The translations under genes and the position numbers were made by a program. Under the pieces are notes generated by a model. It saw only the letters and a list, made by a program, of their open reading frames with translations. It made no database searches and was not told the DNA's origin. Shown here one piece after another: positions 37,589 through 45,689 of a stretch of DNA of 64,000 nucleotides (the first letter of the stretch is position 1; each line of letters begins with the position of its first letter). The DNA is from Rhizobium sp. LC145 (GTDB lineage: Bacteria; Pseudomonadota; Alphaproteobacteria; Rhizobiales; Rhizobiaceae), in assembly GCF_001005825.1 (NCBI RefSeq), contig NZ_LBHV01000004.1:620001-684000 (forward strand), in the 5' to 3' direction.

Positions 37589-38616
37589 ACGAAATGGCCC
37601 CGGAACGAAATCTGCGCTCTCCTTCCAGGTCGGTGAGGTTGGGCTTCCTCGGTGTCGGCTGGATCGGCCGTCATCGGATGAAGGCAATCCTCGAGACCGG
37701 CGCAGCAGAGGCCGTGGTGATCGCCGATCCTTCCCCCGAAATGGTGGCGGAGGCGCGAGAACTCGCCCCGGCAGCCGAGCTCGCGGCCGGTCTCGACGAA
37801 TTGCTCGGCTATGACCTCGACGGCATTGTGATCGCGACCCCGAGCGCTCGGCACGCGGAACAGTCGATCCGCGCATTGCGAAAGGGCATCTCTGTTTTTT
37901 GCCAGAAACCGCTCGGCCGCACCGCGGAAGAAGTTCGATTGGTCGTGGAAGCGGCCCGCGCCGCCGACCGGCTGCTCGCTGTCGATCTCTCCTATCGCCA
38001 GACGGAAGCCATGCGCAAAATCCGCGATCTGATCCGGTCAGGGGAACTCGGCGAAATCTTCGCGACCGACCTTACCTTCCACAACGCCTATGGCCCGGAC
38101 AAGCCCTGGTTCTATGACAAGGCGCTGTCCGGCGGCGGCTGCGTGATGGATCTCGGCGTCCATTTGGTGGACCTGGCGCTCTGGTCGTTGGATTTTCCAA
38201 AGGTGGCCCAGGTCCAAAGCCACTTGATGAACGGCGGTACTCCCCTGCCGGCAGGCAGCGAGCAGGTTGAGGACTTCGCCGTCTCTACACTCGTGCTCGA
38301 AAGCGGCGCGATCGTGCGGATCGCCTGTTCCTGGAGATTGCAGGCAGGCCGCGAGGCTGTTATCGGCGCGAGCTTCTTCGGAACGAATGGCGGCGCCGCG
38401 ATGCGGAACGTCAATGGCTCGTTCTATGATTTCAAGGCTGAGCGGTTTCGGGGCACCTCCACGGAGATATTGACTGAGCCGCCGGATGCCTGGGGTGGCC
38501 GGGCCGCCGCCGAATGGGCCATTCGCCTCGCCGCGGGCGAGACCTATGACAGGTCCTGCGAAAAGCTGGTGGAAGTCGCCAGCGTGCTTGACGACATCTA
38601 CCGGTCTGCCCGGTAG
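37585..38616 (+). CDS. Gfo/Idh/MocA family oxidoreductase
   Basis: A 343-residue NAD(P)-dependent enzyme: LGFLGVGWIGRHRMKAI for cofactor binding, ISVFCQKPLGRTAEEV where the usual EKP is QKP, and SGGGCVMDLGVHLVDLALW for the substrate site. Replacement of Glu by Gln in the EKP motif is seen in some members, so activity is still likely. It overlaps the preceding dehydrogenase gene by 4 bp. The role is inferred to be sugar oxidation or reduction linked to the neighbouring glycan genes. Confidence 0.85.
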   Translation: MNEMAPERNLRSPSRSVRLGFLGVGWIGRHRMKAILETGAAEAVVIADPSPEMVAEARELAPAAELAAGLDELLGYDLDGIVIATPSARHAEQSIRALRKGISVFCQKPLGRTAEEVRLVVEAARAADRLLAVDLSYRQTEAMRKIRDLIRSGELGEIFATDLTFHNAYGPDKPWFYDKALSGGGCVMDLGVHLVDLALWSLDFPKVAQVQSHLMNGGTPLPAGSEQVEDFAVSTLVLESGAIVRIACSWRLQAGREAVIGASFFGTNGGAAMRNVNGSFYDFKAERFRGTSTEILTEPPDAWGGRAAAEWAIRLAAGETYDRSCEKLVEVASVLDDIYRSAR

Positions 38617-38708
38617 GCAGAGGGATCTGGCTGGGCACTGAAACCTATCTCTCTGCAAAATGTTAGCAGAACGGAAAGCCGCTTCTTCTCCAAGCCGAGG
38701 CTGACATC

Positions 38709-40685
38709 ATGCTGGACCTCTCCTATGCCCGAAACCGAATGGTCGACGTTCACTTGGCCGGACGAGGCTTGAAGGATACGCATGTGCTCACCGCCATGCG
38801 CGAGGTTCCGCGGGAAGCCTTCGTCGAACCCGGCTTCGAGGAATTCGCCTACGAGGATTCGCCGCTGACGATCGGCGAAGGCCAAACCATTTCCCAGCCC
38901 TATATCGTGGCGCTGATGATCGAGAAGGCGCATATCGTCCCTGGCGATACTGTGCTTGAGGTCGGAACGGGTTCCGGCTATGCGGCGGCGGTCATAAGCC
39001 GGATCGCCGAGCAGGTCTATACGATCGAGCGATATGCCAGTCTCGGCGCTCAGGCCCGGCAGCGCTTCAAGCGGCTCGGTTTCGAGAATATCGCCGTACA
39101 GGTAGGCGACGGCACCAAAGGTTGGCCTGAAGCCGCCCCCTTCGATGCGATCCTGGTTGCAGCGGGCGGGCCGACGGCCCCACAGGCCCTCAAGGAACAA
39201 CTCGAGATCGGCGGACGCCTGATCATCCCGATCGGCTCGGCTGGAGAACAGCGGCTCGTCCGGATCACCCGCATGAGCGCGACGACCTTCGAAGAGGAGG
39301 ATTTCGGCGGCGTGCGCTTCGTGCCGCTCATCGGCGAACAGGGCTGGAGAGATGACCGCTTCGGACGGTTGAGGCCGGCGCGCGCTCCCACCCTGCCGCA
39401 ACGGATCGCCGAGGTGGCCGAAGTGCTGCCGGATTTCGATGATCCCGCTTTCGGCCGGCTGTTCGATCGCTACGGCAACCGGCGTGTCGTGCTCCTTGGC
39501 GAGGCGAGCCACGGCACCTCTGAATTCTACCGTGCCCGCGCGGCGATCACCCGCCGCCTCATTGAGAAGCATGGCTTCACCATCGTCGCCGTCGAGGCCG
39601 ACTGGCCGGATGCGAGCGCGATCGACCGCCATGTCAGGGATCGTGCCGGCGGGCGGGCGAAGGAACTGCCTTTCCAGCGCTTCCCCACCTGGATGTGGCG
39701 CAATCGTGAAATGGCGGATTTCATCGGCTGGATGCGCGCACATAACCTCTCGATTGCCGATCCCGAGCACCGGGCCGGCTTTTACGGCCTCGACATCTAC
39801 AATATGAGCGCATCGATCTCAGCCGTTCTTGCCTATCTCGACCGGACCGATGCGGAAGCGGCGAAGATCGCTCGGCAGCGTTACGGCTGCCTGACCCCCT
39901 GGCAGAACGAGCCTTCCACCTATGGGCGCGCGGCGCTGACCGAAGGTTACGGCAGATGCGAGGAGGCGGTGATCGCCCAATGCCGGGAAATGCTCGGGCG
40001 CCAGCTCGACAGCGCCTCCGAAGATGGGGACGACCTGCTGGACGCCACTCAGAACGCCAGGCTGATCGCTTCCGCGGAACGCTATTATCGCATAATGTAT
40101 TACGGCGGGGCGGAGTCCTGGAACCTGCGGGATACGCATATGTTCGAGACGCTGGAACATGTGCTTTTCGCGCGCAGCCCGGAGGCAAAGGCCGTCGTCT
40201 GGGCGCATAATTCCCATATCGGCGACGCCCGCCACACCGACATGGGCAGCGCGCGCGAGGAGGTGAATATCGGTCAGCTCTGCCGCGAGCGCTTCGGCAA
40301 TCAGGCCGCCTTGATCGGCTTCAGCACGCATGAGGGTGAGGTTGCCGCCGCGAGCGACTGGGACGGCGACATGGAGGTCAAGACCATCCGTCCCGCGATG
40401 CGCGACAGTTTCGAGGAACTGTTCCATCAGGCGGGTGAGGAACGGTTTCTGCTGGATTTCGAAAGGGATGAAGCGCTCAGGAAGCGTCTCGAGGAACCGC
40501 TGCTGGAACGCTTTATCGGAGTCATCTACCGGCCCGAAACGGAACGATTGAGCCACTATATGTATGCCTCGCTCGCCAGGCAGTTCGACGCTTTCGTCTG
40601 GTTCGATAGGACCACTCCGGTCATCCCGCTGGGACCGGAGCATCCCCGCGAAGGGCAACCGGAGACCTATCCATTCGGCCTGTGA
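38709..40685 (+). CDS. Protein-L-isoaspartate methyltransferase / erythromycin esterase fusion
   Basis: A 658-residue two-domain protein. Residues 1 to about 215 are a PCMT domain with the SAM motif VLEVGTGSG (82-90) and the substrate motif ISQPY (61-65). From about 235 to the end is an erythromycin-esterase (EreA/ChaN-like) domain with VVLLGEASHGTSEFYRARAAITRRL, VAVEADWPDA and VVWAHNSHIGDAR, which hold the expected His/Glu active-site residues. PCMT repairs isoaspartyl damage; EreA-type enzymes hydrolyse macrolide lactones, but distant members have unknown substrates. The intact reading frame shows this is one polypeptide. Drug resistance should not be assumed. Confidence 0.9.
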   Translation: MLDLSYARNRMVDVHLAGRGLKDTHVLTAMREVPREAFVEPGFEEFAYEDSPLTIGEGQTISQPYIVALMIEKAHIVPGDTVLEVGTGSGYAAAVISRIAEQVYTIERYASLGAQARQRFKRLGFENIAVQVGDGTKGWPEAAPFDAILVAAGGPTAPQALKEQLEIGGRLIIPIGSAGEQRLVRITRMSATTFEEEDFGGVRFVPLIGEQGWRDDRFGRLRPARAPTLPQRIAEVAEVLPDFDDPAFGRLFDRYGNRRVVLLGEASHGTSEFYRARAAITRRLIEKHGFTIVAVEADWPDASAIDRHVRDRAGGRAKELPFQRFPTWMWRNREMADFIGWMRAHNLSIADPEHRAGFYGLDIYNMSASISAVLAYLDRTDAEAAKIARQRYGCLTPWQNEPSTYGRAALTEGYGRCEEAVIAQCREMLGRQLDSASEDGDDLLDATQNARLIASAERYYRIMYYGGAESWNLRDTHMFETLEHVLFARSPEAKAVVWAHNSHIGDARHTDMGSAREEVNIGQLCRERFGNQAALIGFSTHEGEVAAASDWDGDMEVKTIRPAMRDSFEELFHQAGEERFLLDFERDEALRKRLEEPLLERFIGVIYRPETERLSHYMYASLARQFDAFVWFDRTTPVIPLGPEHPREGQPETYPFGL

Positions 40686-40703
40686 GAGGGTGATGCACGT
40701 GCG

Positions 40704-41036
40704 TTACGCCGTCATGCGCCGGCAGCTTTCCGCACATCTGCGGCAGGCATCGACGCATTCCTGCATGTCGCCTACCCGCTCGCAGTCATCTGCGCATTCG
40801 GCGCAGATCTCGGCACATTCGCGGCATGTGTGCTTGTGATGTGGCGTGCCGATCAGCATGAAATGGGCCGAGGTCCGGCAAATTTCGGCGCATGCCATCA
40901 TCAGGCGGAAATGCGGTGGCTCGGTATGTTTGCCGCCCATTTCCAGGCAATGCTTCATCGCCGTGGACAGGCAGATGCTGTAGCAGCTCAAACACTCGTC
41001 GATGCATTCCCTCATGCCCGGATCGATATGAGCCAT
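40704..41036 (-). CDS. Four-helix-bundle copper-storage-like protein
   Basis: A 110-residue cytosolic protein with 16 cysteines arranged mostly as CxxxC pairs on predicted helices (CIDECLSCYSIC, CAEIC, CRECAEICAECADDC, CVDACRRCAESC), plus histidines in the loop TPHHKHTC. This is the pattern of the Csp3/DUF326 copper-storage family, in which a tetramer packs Cu(I) inside the bundles. No signal peptide is present, so it is the cytosolic type. It has a GGAGG ribosome site and is convergent with the PCMT/esterase gene. Confidence 0.92.
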   Translation of the reverse strand: MAHIDPGMRECIDECLSCYSICLSTAMKHCLEMGGKHTEPPHFRLMMACAEICRTSAHFMLIGTPHHKHTCRECAEICAECADDCERVGDMQECVDACRRCAESCRRMTA

Positions 41037-41107
41037 GGCGGCCTCCTTGGTCTTCAGCGGGGTAAAACGGCCGAACCGGGCTGAACGTCGTAAGTTCCAC
41101 GAAGGGC

Positions 41108-41440
41108 TTATCCCCCGCCTGGATTGTTGGAGGGATTGCGATGGGGCGGCAAATCATTCGGCCTTATGACGGGTGTATTGCCGACCGGAGGAGCGGGTTC
41201 CACAAGGTCGCTGTCGCCGACATCAGGCGCCTTCAGCTCACCATTGCAGCGGTCGAGCTTCCGGGAAAGATTTTGCCCGTTGGATTCGGAGCGATCTCGA
41301 GGCTGGCTATCGTCCGGCACGGCGCAATCTCCGTTTGCCGGTCTTCTTTCCTCGGCAAAGCCGGATTGCGGCGCAAAGAAGCTCACCGCGATCAGCGAGA
41401 CCGCAGCGGCAATCCGAACCCATTCTCTCTGCCTGAACAT
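41108..41440 (-). CDS. Small secreted protein of unknown function
   Basis: A 110-residue protein with a clear Sec signal peptide (IAAAVSLIAVSFFAPQSGFAEE, cleavage near residue 29). The mature polar and proline-rich domain contains two cysteines (NGDCAVPDD and LDRCNGEL) that could form a disulfide. AAGGAGG precedes the ATG, which supports translation. I do not recognise a characterised family. It lies between the copper-storage-like gene and a divergent small gene. Confidence 0.72.
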   Translation of the reverse strand: MFRQREWVRIAAAVSLIAVSFFAPQSGFAEERRPANGDCAVPDDSQPRDRSESNGQNLSRKLDRCNGELKAPDVGDSDLVEPAPPVGNTPVIRPNDLPPHRNPSNNPGGG

Positions 41441-41562
41441 TATTTGCCTCCTTCAGCGATTCCAACCGTTGCAGAGGAGGACTGTTCCGTCGGACGCGCG
41501 GGAACCATCGCGTGAGGCGCCGGTTCCGGTCTTGACGATGAGAGACCGAAGGAGGTGCCACC

Positions 41563-41784
41563 ATGCCAGGCAACAGCAAGATCACGACCGGCCTTAACGA
41601 CCGCCCGAAATCCGCATCGATCGCCCAGAGCGGTCCCGGTATTCCGGACGATTCAGGCAGCCCGATCGAAGCCGATGACCGGCAGATCGAACGAATGAAG
41701 GAGAAATTGACGGAGAACCCTCGCGAAAAGCTCAAGAAGGAAGTGCAGGAGCGGATCGAGGCTTCGCAAAAGGGCTCCGAGTAA
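41563..41784 (+). CDS. Small charged hypothetical protein
   Basis: A 73-residue hydrophilic protein with a disordered N-terminal half and a lysine/glutamate-rich predicted helix (RQIERMKEKLTENPREKLKKEVQERIEASQ). A very strong ribosome site (GAAGGAGGTG) lies 5-6 bp before the ATG. It is convergent with frcK with only 9 bp between the stops. No function can be assigned; its composition resembles small stress-induced proteins. Confidence 0.7.
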   Translation: MPGNSKITTGLNDRPKSASIAQSGPGIPDDSGSPIEADDRQIERMKEKLTENPREKLKKEVQERIEASQKGSE

Positions 41785-41793
41785 TCGGATGCG

Positions 41794-42423
41794 TCACTCG
41801 ACTCCTGCAAGTGTCAGATCGGCGGTCCGCGATCCCGCAAGGATCAAGTGACCATTGGGGAGATCATTGCCCGCAACCTTGGTTTCGACGGCATCCTCCG
41901 ACAGGCCAAAATGACGCCAGCGGTCGACCAGCCTTTGCTCCAGCACATCGTGCGGCGGCGTGAGCATGATCGAATAGTCGAAAAGCCCCGCAAGCCCCGC
42001 CCAGCGTTCTTCCTTGAGCAGCAGATAATTGCCCTCGACGACGATGAAACGATGCTTCGGAGAAATGATGCGGGCCGCGGCGACCGCAAGCTCGCGGCTG
42101 CGTTCGAAGACCGGCACCAGAACCTCTTCTTCAGCCTGTCGCACCGCCGTGAGGATATCGGTCAAACCGCGAATGTCGAAGGTCTCCGGCGCACCCTTGC
42201 GTGATAGCAGGCCCTTTTCCTTAAGGACGGCATCATCCATGTGAAAGCCGTCCATCGGCAGAACCTCGGCTTGCTCGCCCTTGCCGCGAAGGGCCTGGAC
42301 GAGCTTATCCGCGAAGGTCGACTTTCCCGCCCCCGGAGGCCCGGCGACGGCGATCAGGAAACGGCGCGCGTCGCCCGCCCGGCCGATGAGATCGTCCGCA
42401 ATATCGTCCAGGCGTCGGTTCAT
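41794..42423 (-). CDS. frcK: Kinase of the fructose operon
   Basis: A 209-residue P-loop kinase of the uridine/pantothenate kinase-like fold: AVAGPPGAGKSTFADKL (Walker A), PMDGFHMDDAVL and FIVVEGNYLLL. It is the last gene of frcB-C-A-K and overlaps frcA by 4 bp, as in the Sinorhizobium meliloti fructose operon I recall. It presumably phosphorylates the imported sugar, although the family also contains nucleoside kinases. Confidence 0.87.
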   Translation of the reverse strand: MNRRLDDIADDLIGRAGDARRFLIAVAGPPGAGKSTFADKLVQALRGKGEQAEVLPMDGFHMDDAVLKEKGLLSRKGAPETFDIRGLTDILTAVRQAEEEVLVPVFERSRELAVAAARIISPKHRFIVVEGNYLLLKEERWAGLAGLFDYSIMLTPPHDVLEQRLVDRWRHFGLSEDAVETKVAGNDLPNGHLILAGSRTADLTLAGVE

Positions 42424-43214
42424 GCCGGCACGGTTTCCGGGGTCACCGCCTTCGCGCCCGTCATCAGGGCCACCGCGTCGGACATCGTGTAGTCCTTGGG
42501 ATTGATGACGGTGAGCCGCTTGCCGAGGCGGTGAATGTGGATGCGGTCCGCCACCTCGAAGACATGCGGCATGTTGTGAGAGATGAGCACGATCGGGATG
42601 CCCCGCTGCCGCACGTCCGAGATCAGCTCCAGCACCCTCCGGCTTTCCTTTACGCCGAGCGCCGCTGTCGGCTCGTCAAGGATGATGACCTTGGACCCGA
42701 AGGCGGCCGCGCGCGCGACGGCAACCCCCTGGCGCTGACCGCCGGAAAGCGTCTCGACCGCCTGATTGATATTCTGGATGGTCATCAGCCCGAGTTCCGA
42801 GAGCTTGGCGCGTGCGAATTTTTCCATCGCGCCGTGGTCGAGCTTGCGGAAAACCTTGCCCATGATGCCCGGTTTGCGGATCTCCCGCCCCAGGAACATG
42901 TTGTCGGCGATCGAAAGCGCCGGTGAAAGGGCGAGATTCTGGTAGACCGTTTCGATGCCGGCTTCACGAGCTTCCATGGGCGAGGAGAAATGCACCTCCT
43001 TGCCCTCCATCTGGATCTCGCCCTCGTCGGGACGGATAGCGCCGGAAATCGCCTTGATGAGCGAGGACTTCCCCGCGCCGTTGTCGCCGATCACGGCCAG
43101 GATTTCTCCGGGATAGAGATCGAAATCGGCATGGTCGAGGGCTGTGACGCGGCCGTAACGCTTCACCAACCCGCGAGCGGAGAGGATGGGTTGCCTGTTC
43201 TGTTCCTGAGCCAT
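42420..43214 (-). CDS. frcA: Fructose ABC transporter ATP-binding protein
   Basis: A 264-residue single-domain ATPase, unlike the usual double RbsA type and like FrcA. It has Walker A GDNGAGKSS, signature LSGGQRQGVAVARAA, Walker B VIILDEPTAALG and VLISHNMPHVFEV. The start at 43214 shares one base with the frcC stop; the long frame upstream is a shadow of frcC. It energises uptake of fructose and probably ribose or mannose. Confidence 0.93.
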   Translation of the reverse strand: MAQEQNRQPILSARGLVKRYGRVTALDHADFDLYPGEILAVIGDNGAGKSSLIKAISGAIRPDEGEIQMEGKEVHFSSPMEAREAGIETVYQNLALSPALSIADNMFLGREIRKPGIMGKVFRKLDHGAMEKFARAKLSELGLMTIQNINQAVETLSGGQRQGVAVARAAAFGSKVIILDEPTAALGVKESRRVLELISDVRQRGIPIVLISHNMPHVFEVADRIHIHRLGKRLTVINPKDYTMSDAVALMTGAKAVTPETVPA

Positions 43215-44293
43215 CAGACGGACGCCTTTCTGATCCACTGGTCCACTGCCACGGCGACGATGATGAGGACGCCGATGAGGAGATAGGTCCACTGCACATC
43301 CGTGCCGAGAAGGCGCAGGCCCAGCGAGAAGACGCCGACGATGAGCGCGCCGAACATCATTCCCAGAACGGAGCCTCGTCCGCCGAAGAGGGAAATGCCG
43401 CCGATCACCACTGCCGTGATGGATTCGATATTGGCGAACTGTCCGGCCGTCGGAGAAACCGAACCGATGCGGCCGATAAGGGCCCAGCCGGCGAGCGCGC
43501 AGATGAGGCCGGACATTGTGTAGACCGAGATAAGCATGCGCTTGACGTTGACGCCGGAAAGCTCGGCCGCATCCGGATCGTCGCCGACGGCATAGAGATG
43601 CCGGCCCCACGGCGTGTGGTTCAGCACGTACCAGAGGAATGCGACCAGCAGCACCATGGCGATCACGCCATAGGTAAACACCGCTCCGCCGATCCGAAAC
43701 GTGCTGCCGAAGAACTGCAGGATCGGTGCCGTCGTCTCTATATCCTGCGACCGGATCGTTTCATTGGCAGAATAGAGGAAGTTGGTCGCGAGCACGATCT
43801 GCCACATGCCGAGCGTCACGATGAAGGGCGGCAGCTTCATGCGCGCCACCAGAACCCCGTTGATATAGCCGCAGAGCGCGCCGACGCCGAAACCGCAGAG
43901 AATGGCGATTTCCGGCGGCAGGCCGTAACGGAACACGAACTGACCCATCACCACCGATGACAGAACCATCATGGCCCCTACCGAAAGGTCGATGCCGGCC
44001 GTCATGATGACGAGCGTCTGCGCGGCTCCCACGATGCCGGTAATCGCCACCTGCTGAAGGATCAGCGTCAACGAAAAGGCCGAAAAGAACTTGGTGCCGA
44101 GCAGCGATCCGAAGATCAGAAGCGAGATGATGAGCACGATGAGCGACACGGCCGAAGGGCTCGTATGCAGGAAATGCCGGAACTTCTGAACCGCCGAGCG
44201 TTCGTTGGCGTCGAATGACGCGATCTCGGTGGAACTGTCCTTCAGGACCTTTTCGTAATCGTGATGCGGCGCGGCCGCCGTTGGGTCGCTCAT
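43214..44293 (-). CDS. frcC: Fructose ABC transporter permease
   Basis: A 359-residue RbsC-type permease with about ten hydrophobic segments. The signature blocks TLVIMTAGIDLSVGAMMVLSS and IGGISLFGGRGSVLGMMFGALIVG are present. A polar N-terminal tail of about 45 residues precedes the first helix. The start at 44293 follows GGAGGAAA. It lies 157 bp downstream of frcB, with a stem-loop in the gap. Confidence 0.93.
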   Translation of the reverse strand: MSDPTAAAPHHDYEKVLKDSSTEIASFDANERSAVQKFRHFLHTSPSAVSLIVLIISLLIFGSLLGTKFFSAFSLTLILQQVAITGIVGAAQTLVIMTAGIDLSVGAMMVLSSVVMGQFVFRYGLPPEIAILCGFGVGALCGYINGVLVARMKLPPFIVTLGMWQIVLATNFLYSANETIRSQDIETTAPILQFFGSTFRIGGAVFTYGVIAMVLLVAFLWYVLNHTPWGRHLYAVGDDPDAAELSGVNVKRMLISVYTMSGLICALAGWALIGRIGSVSPTAGQFANIESITAVVIGGISLFGGRGSVLGMMFGALIVGVFSLGLRLLGTDVQWTYLLIGVLIIVAVAVDQWIRKASV

Positions 44294-44408
44294 GAGTTTC
44301 CTCCGCCTCAAGCCCGCTCCCACGGTAAATCCAACCAGGACAAGACCCTTGGCGGGACGGGCTTATGCTGCGCCTTCTTCAGCGCACTGTCAAAAATCGG
44401 TGAAAGGT

Positions 44409-44433
44409 CGCGGGGATGCCGAAGCACCCCGCG
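44409..44433 (-). other. Intercistronic stem-loop between frcB and frcC
   Basis: CGCGGGG (44409-44415) pairs with CCCCGCG (44427-44433) around an 11-nt loop that can extend the stem. Such structures after binding-protein genes commonly stabilise the upstream mRNA or cause partial termination, giving more binding protein than permease. No U-run follows. Confidence 0.6.
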
Positions 44434-44450
44434 CGAGTGTCAGCCGGGCA

Positions 44451-45476
44451 TCAGCCCCAGCACTTGGCCAAGCCTTCCTTGGTGTCGATCGACTGCACGC
44501 CGGAAACGGGCTTGTCGGTCACCAGCGTCACGCCGGTATCGAAGAAATCCTTGCCTTCGGTCGGCTTCGGCTTCTCGCCGGTATCGGCGAACTTCTTGAT
44601 CGCCTCGATGCCGAGTGCGGCCATCTGCAGGGGATACTGCTGCGAGGTTGCTCCGATCACGCCTTCCGCGACGTTCTTGACGCCCGGGCAGCCGCCGTCG
44701 ACTGAAACGATGAGGACGTCCTTTTCGCGGCCAACTGCCTTCAGCGCCTCATAGGCGCCGGCGGCGGCCGGCTCGTTGATGGTGTGGACGACGTTGATGG
44801 TCGGGTCCTTCTGGAGAAGGTTTTCCATCGCCGTACGGCCACCCTCTTCGTTCCCGTTGGTGATGTCGTGGCCGACGATCCGCGGATCGTCCTCGTCGCC
44901 GATGCGGTTGGCATCCTTCGTGTCGATGCCAAAGCCCATCATGAAGCCCTGGTCGCGCAGGACGTCGACCGAGGGCTGCGACGGCGTCAGATCGAGGAAG
45001 GCAACCTTCGCCTCGCTCGCAGCATCGCCCAGCGTTTCCTTCGCCCACTGGCCGATCAGCTTGCCGGCGAGCAGGTTGTCGGTGGCGAACGTCATGTCGG
45101 CTGCGTCGATCGGCTCGAGCGGGGTGTCGAGCGCAATCACCAGGAGGCCCGCATCGCGCGCCTTCTTGATGTTCGGCACGATACCCTTGGTGTCGGAAGC
45201 CGTGATGAGGATGCCCTTTGCCCCATCGGCAATGCAGGTCTCGATCGCCGCGACCTGGCTTTCGCTGTCGCCGTCGATCTTGCCCGCGTAGGATTTCAGC
45301 GTCACGCCGAGCTCCTTTGCCTTGGCGGTCGCGCCTTCCTTCATCTTCACGAAGAACGGATTGGTATCGGTTTTGGTGATGAGGCAGGCGGATACGCCCT
45401 GGGCCGATGCAGGCCCTGAAAAGGCGACACCCAGCGCAAGCGCACCGAAGGCGGCGGATAGAACGGTCTTCTTCAT
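44451..45476 (-). CDS. frcB: Fructose ABC transporter substrate-binding protein
   Basis: A 341-residue periplasmic protein, the same length I recall for S. meliloti FrcB. The Sec signal peptide is [19 protein letters not shown] followed by cleavage after ASA. The mature part begins [24 protein letters not shown], typical of this sugar-binding family. The start at 45476 follows GGGAGGAGAA. It is first in the operon and divergent from the ROK regulator. Confidence 0.94.
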   Translation of the reverse strand: MKKTVLSAAFGALALGVAFSGPASAQGVSACLITKTDTNPFFVKMKEGATAKAKELGVTLKSYAGKIDGDSESQVAAIETCIADGAKGILITASDTKGIVPNIKKARDAGLLVIALDTPLEPIDAADMTFATDNLLAGKLIGQWAKETLGDAASEAKVAFLDLTPSQPSVDVLRDQGFMMGFGIDTKDANRIGDEDDPRIVGHDITNGNEEGGRTAMENLLQKDPTINVVHTINEPAAAGAYEALKAVGREKDVLIVSVDGGCPGVKNVAEGVIGATSQQYPLQMAALGIEAIKKFADTGEKPKPTEGKDFFDTGVTLVTDKPVSGVQSIDTKEGLAKCWG

Positions 45477-45586
45477 GATTTCTCCTCCCAGAATTGCCGA
45501 CAAAGCGGTTCAAGAACTATCAGGCGCGGTCCAAGCCGCAGAATCGCTCAAGGCTTCCTCCAAGCCGCCGCGCCCTTGCACCCGCT

Positions 45587-45615
45587 AATTAAGGGGGATT
45601 TGAAATTCTTGTCAA
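45587..45615 (-). promoter_or_regulatory. Candidate frcB promoter
   Basis: On the minus strand a perfect TTGACA (45615-45610) is followed after 17 bp by TTAATT (45592-45587), about 110 bp before frcB. A short palindrome AATTATTAATT (45632-45642) lies on the upstream side, within the divergent region shared with the ROK regulator gene, and could be its operator. Confidence 0.5.
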
Positions 45616-45689
45616 TAAATAAATCCGATTGAATTATTAATTGGAAGGACGTAAAGGTTGGACAGGCGTGGCATCGGGAGGTTATGCCA

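Noticed and set aside
38709-40685. Macrolide resistance gene
   Set aside because: The esterase domain is fused to a PCMT domain and belongs to a broad family with mostly unknown substrates; resistance cannot be claimed from sequence.
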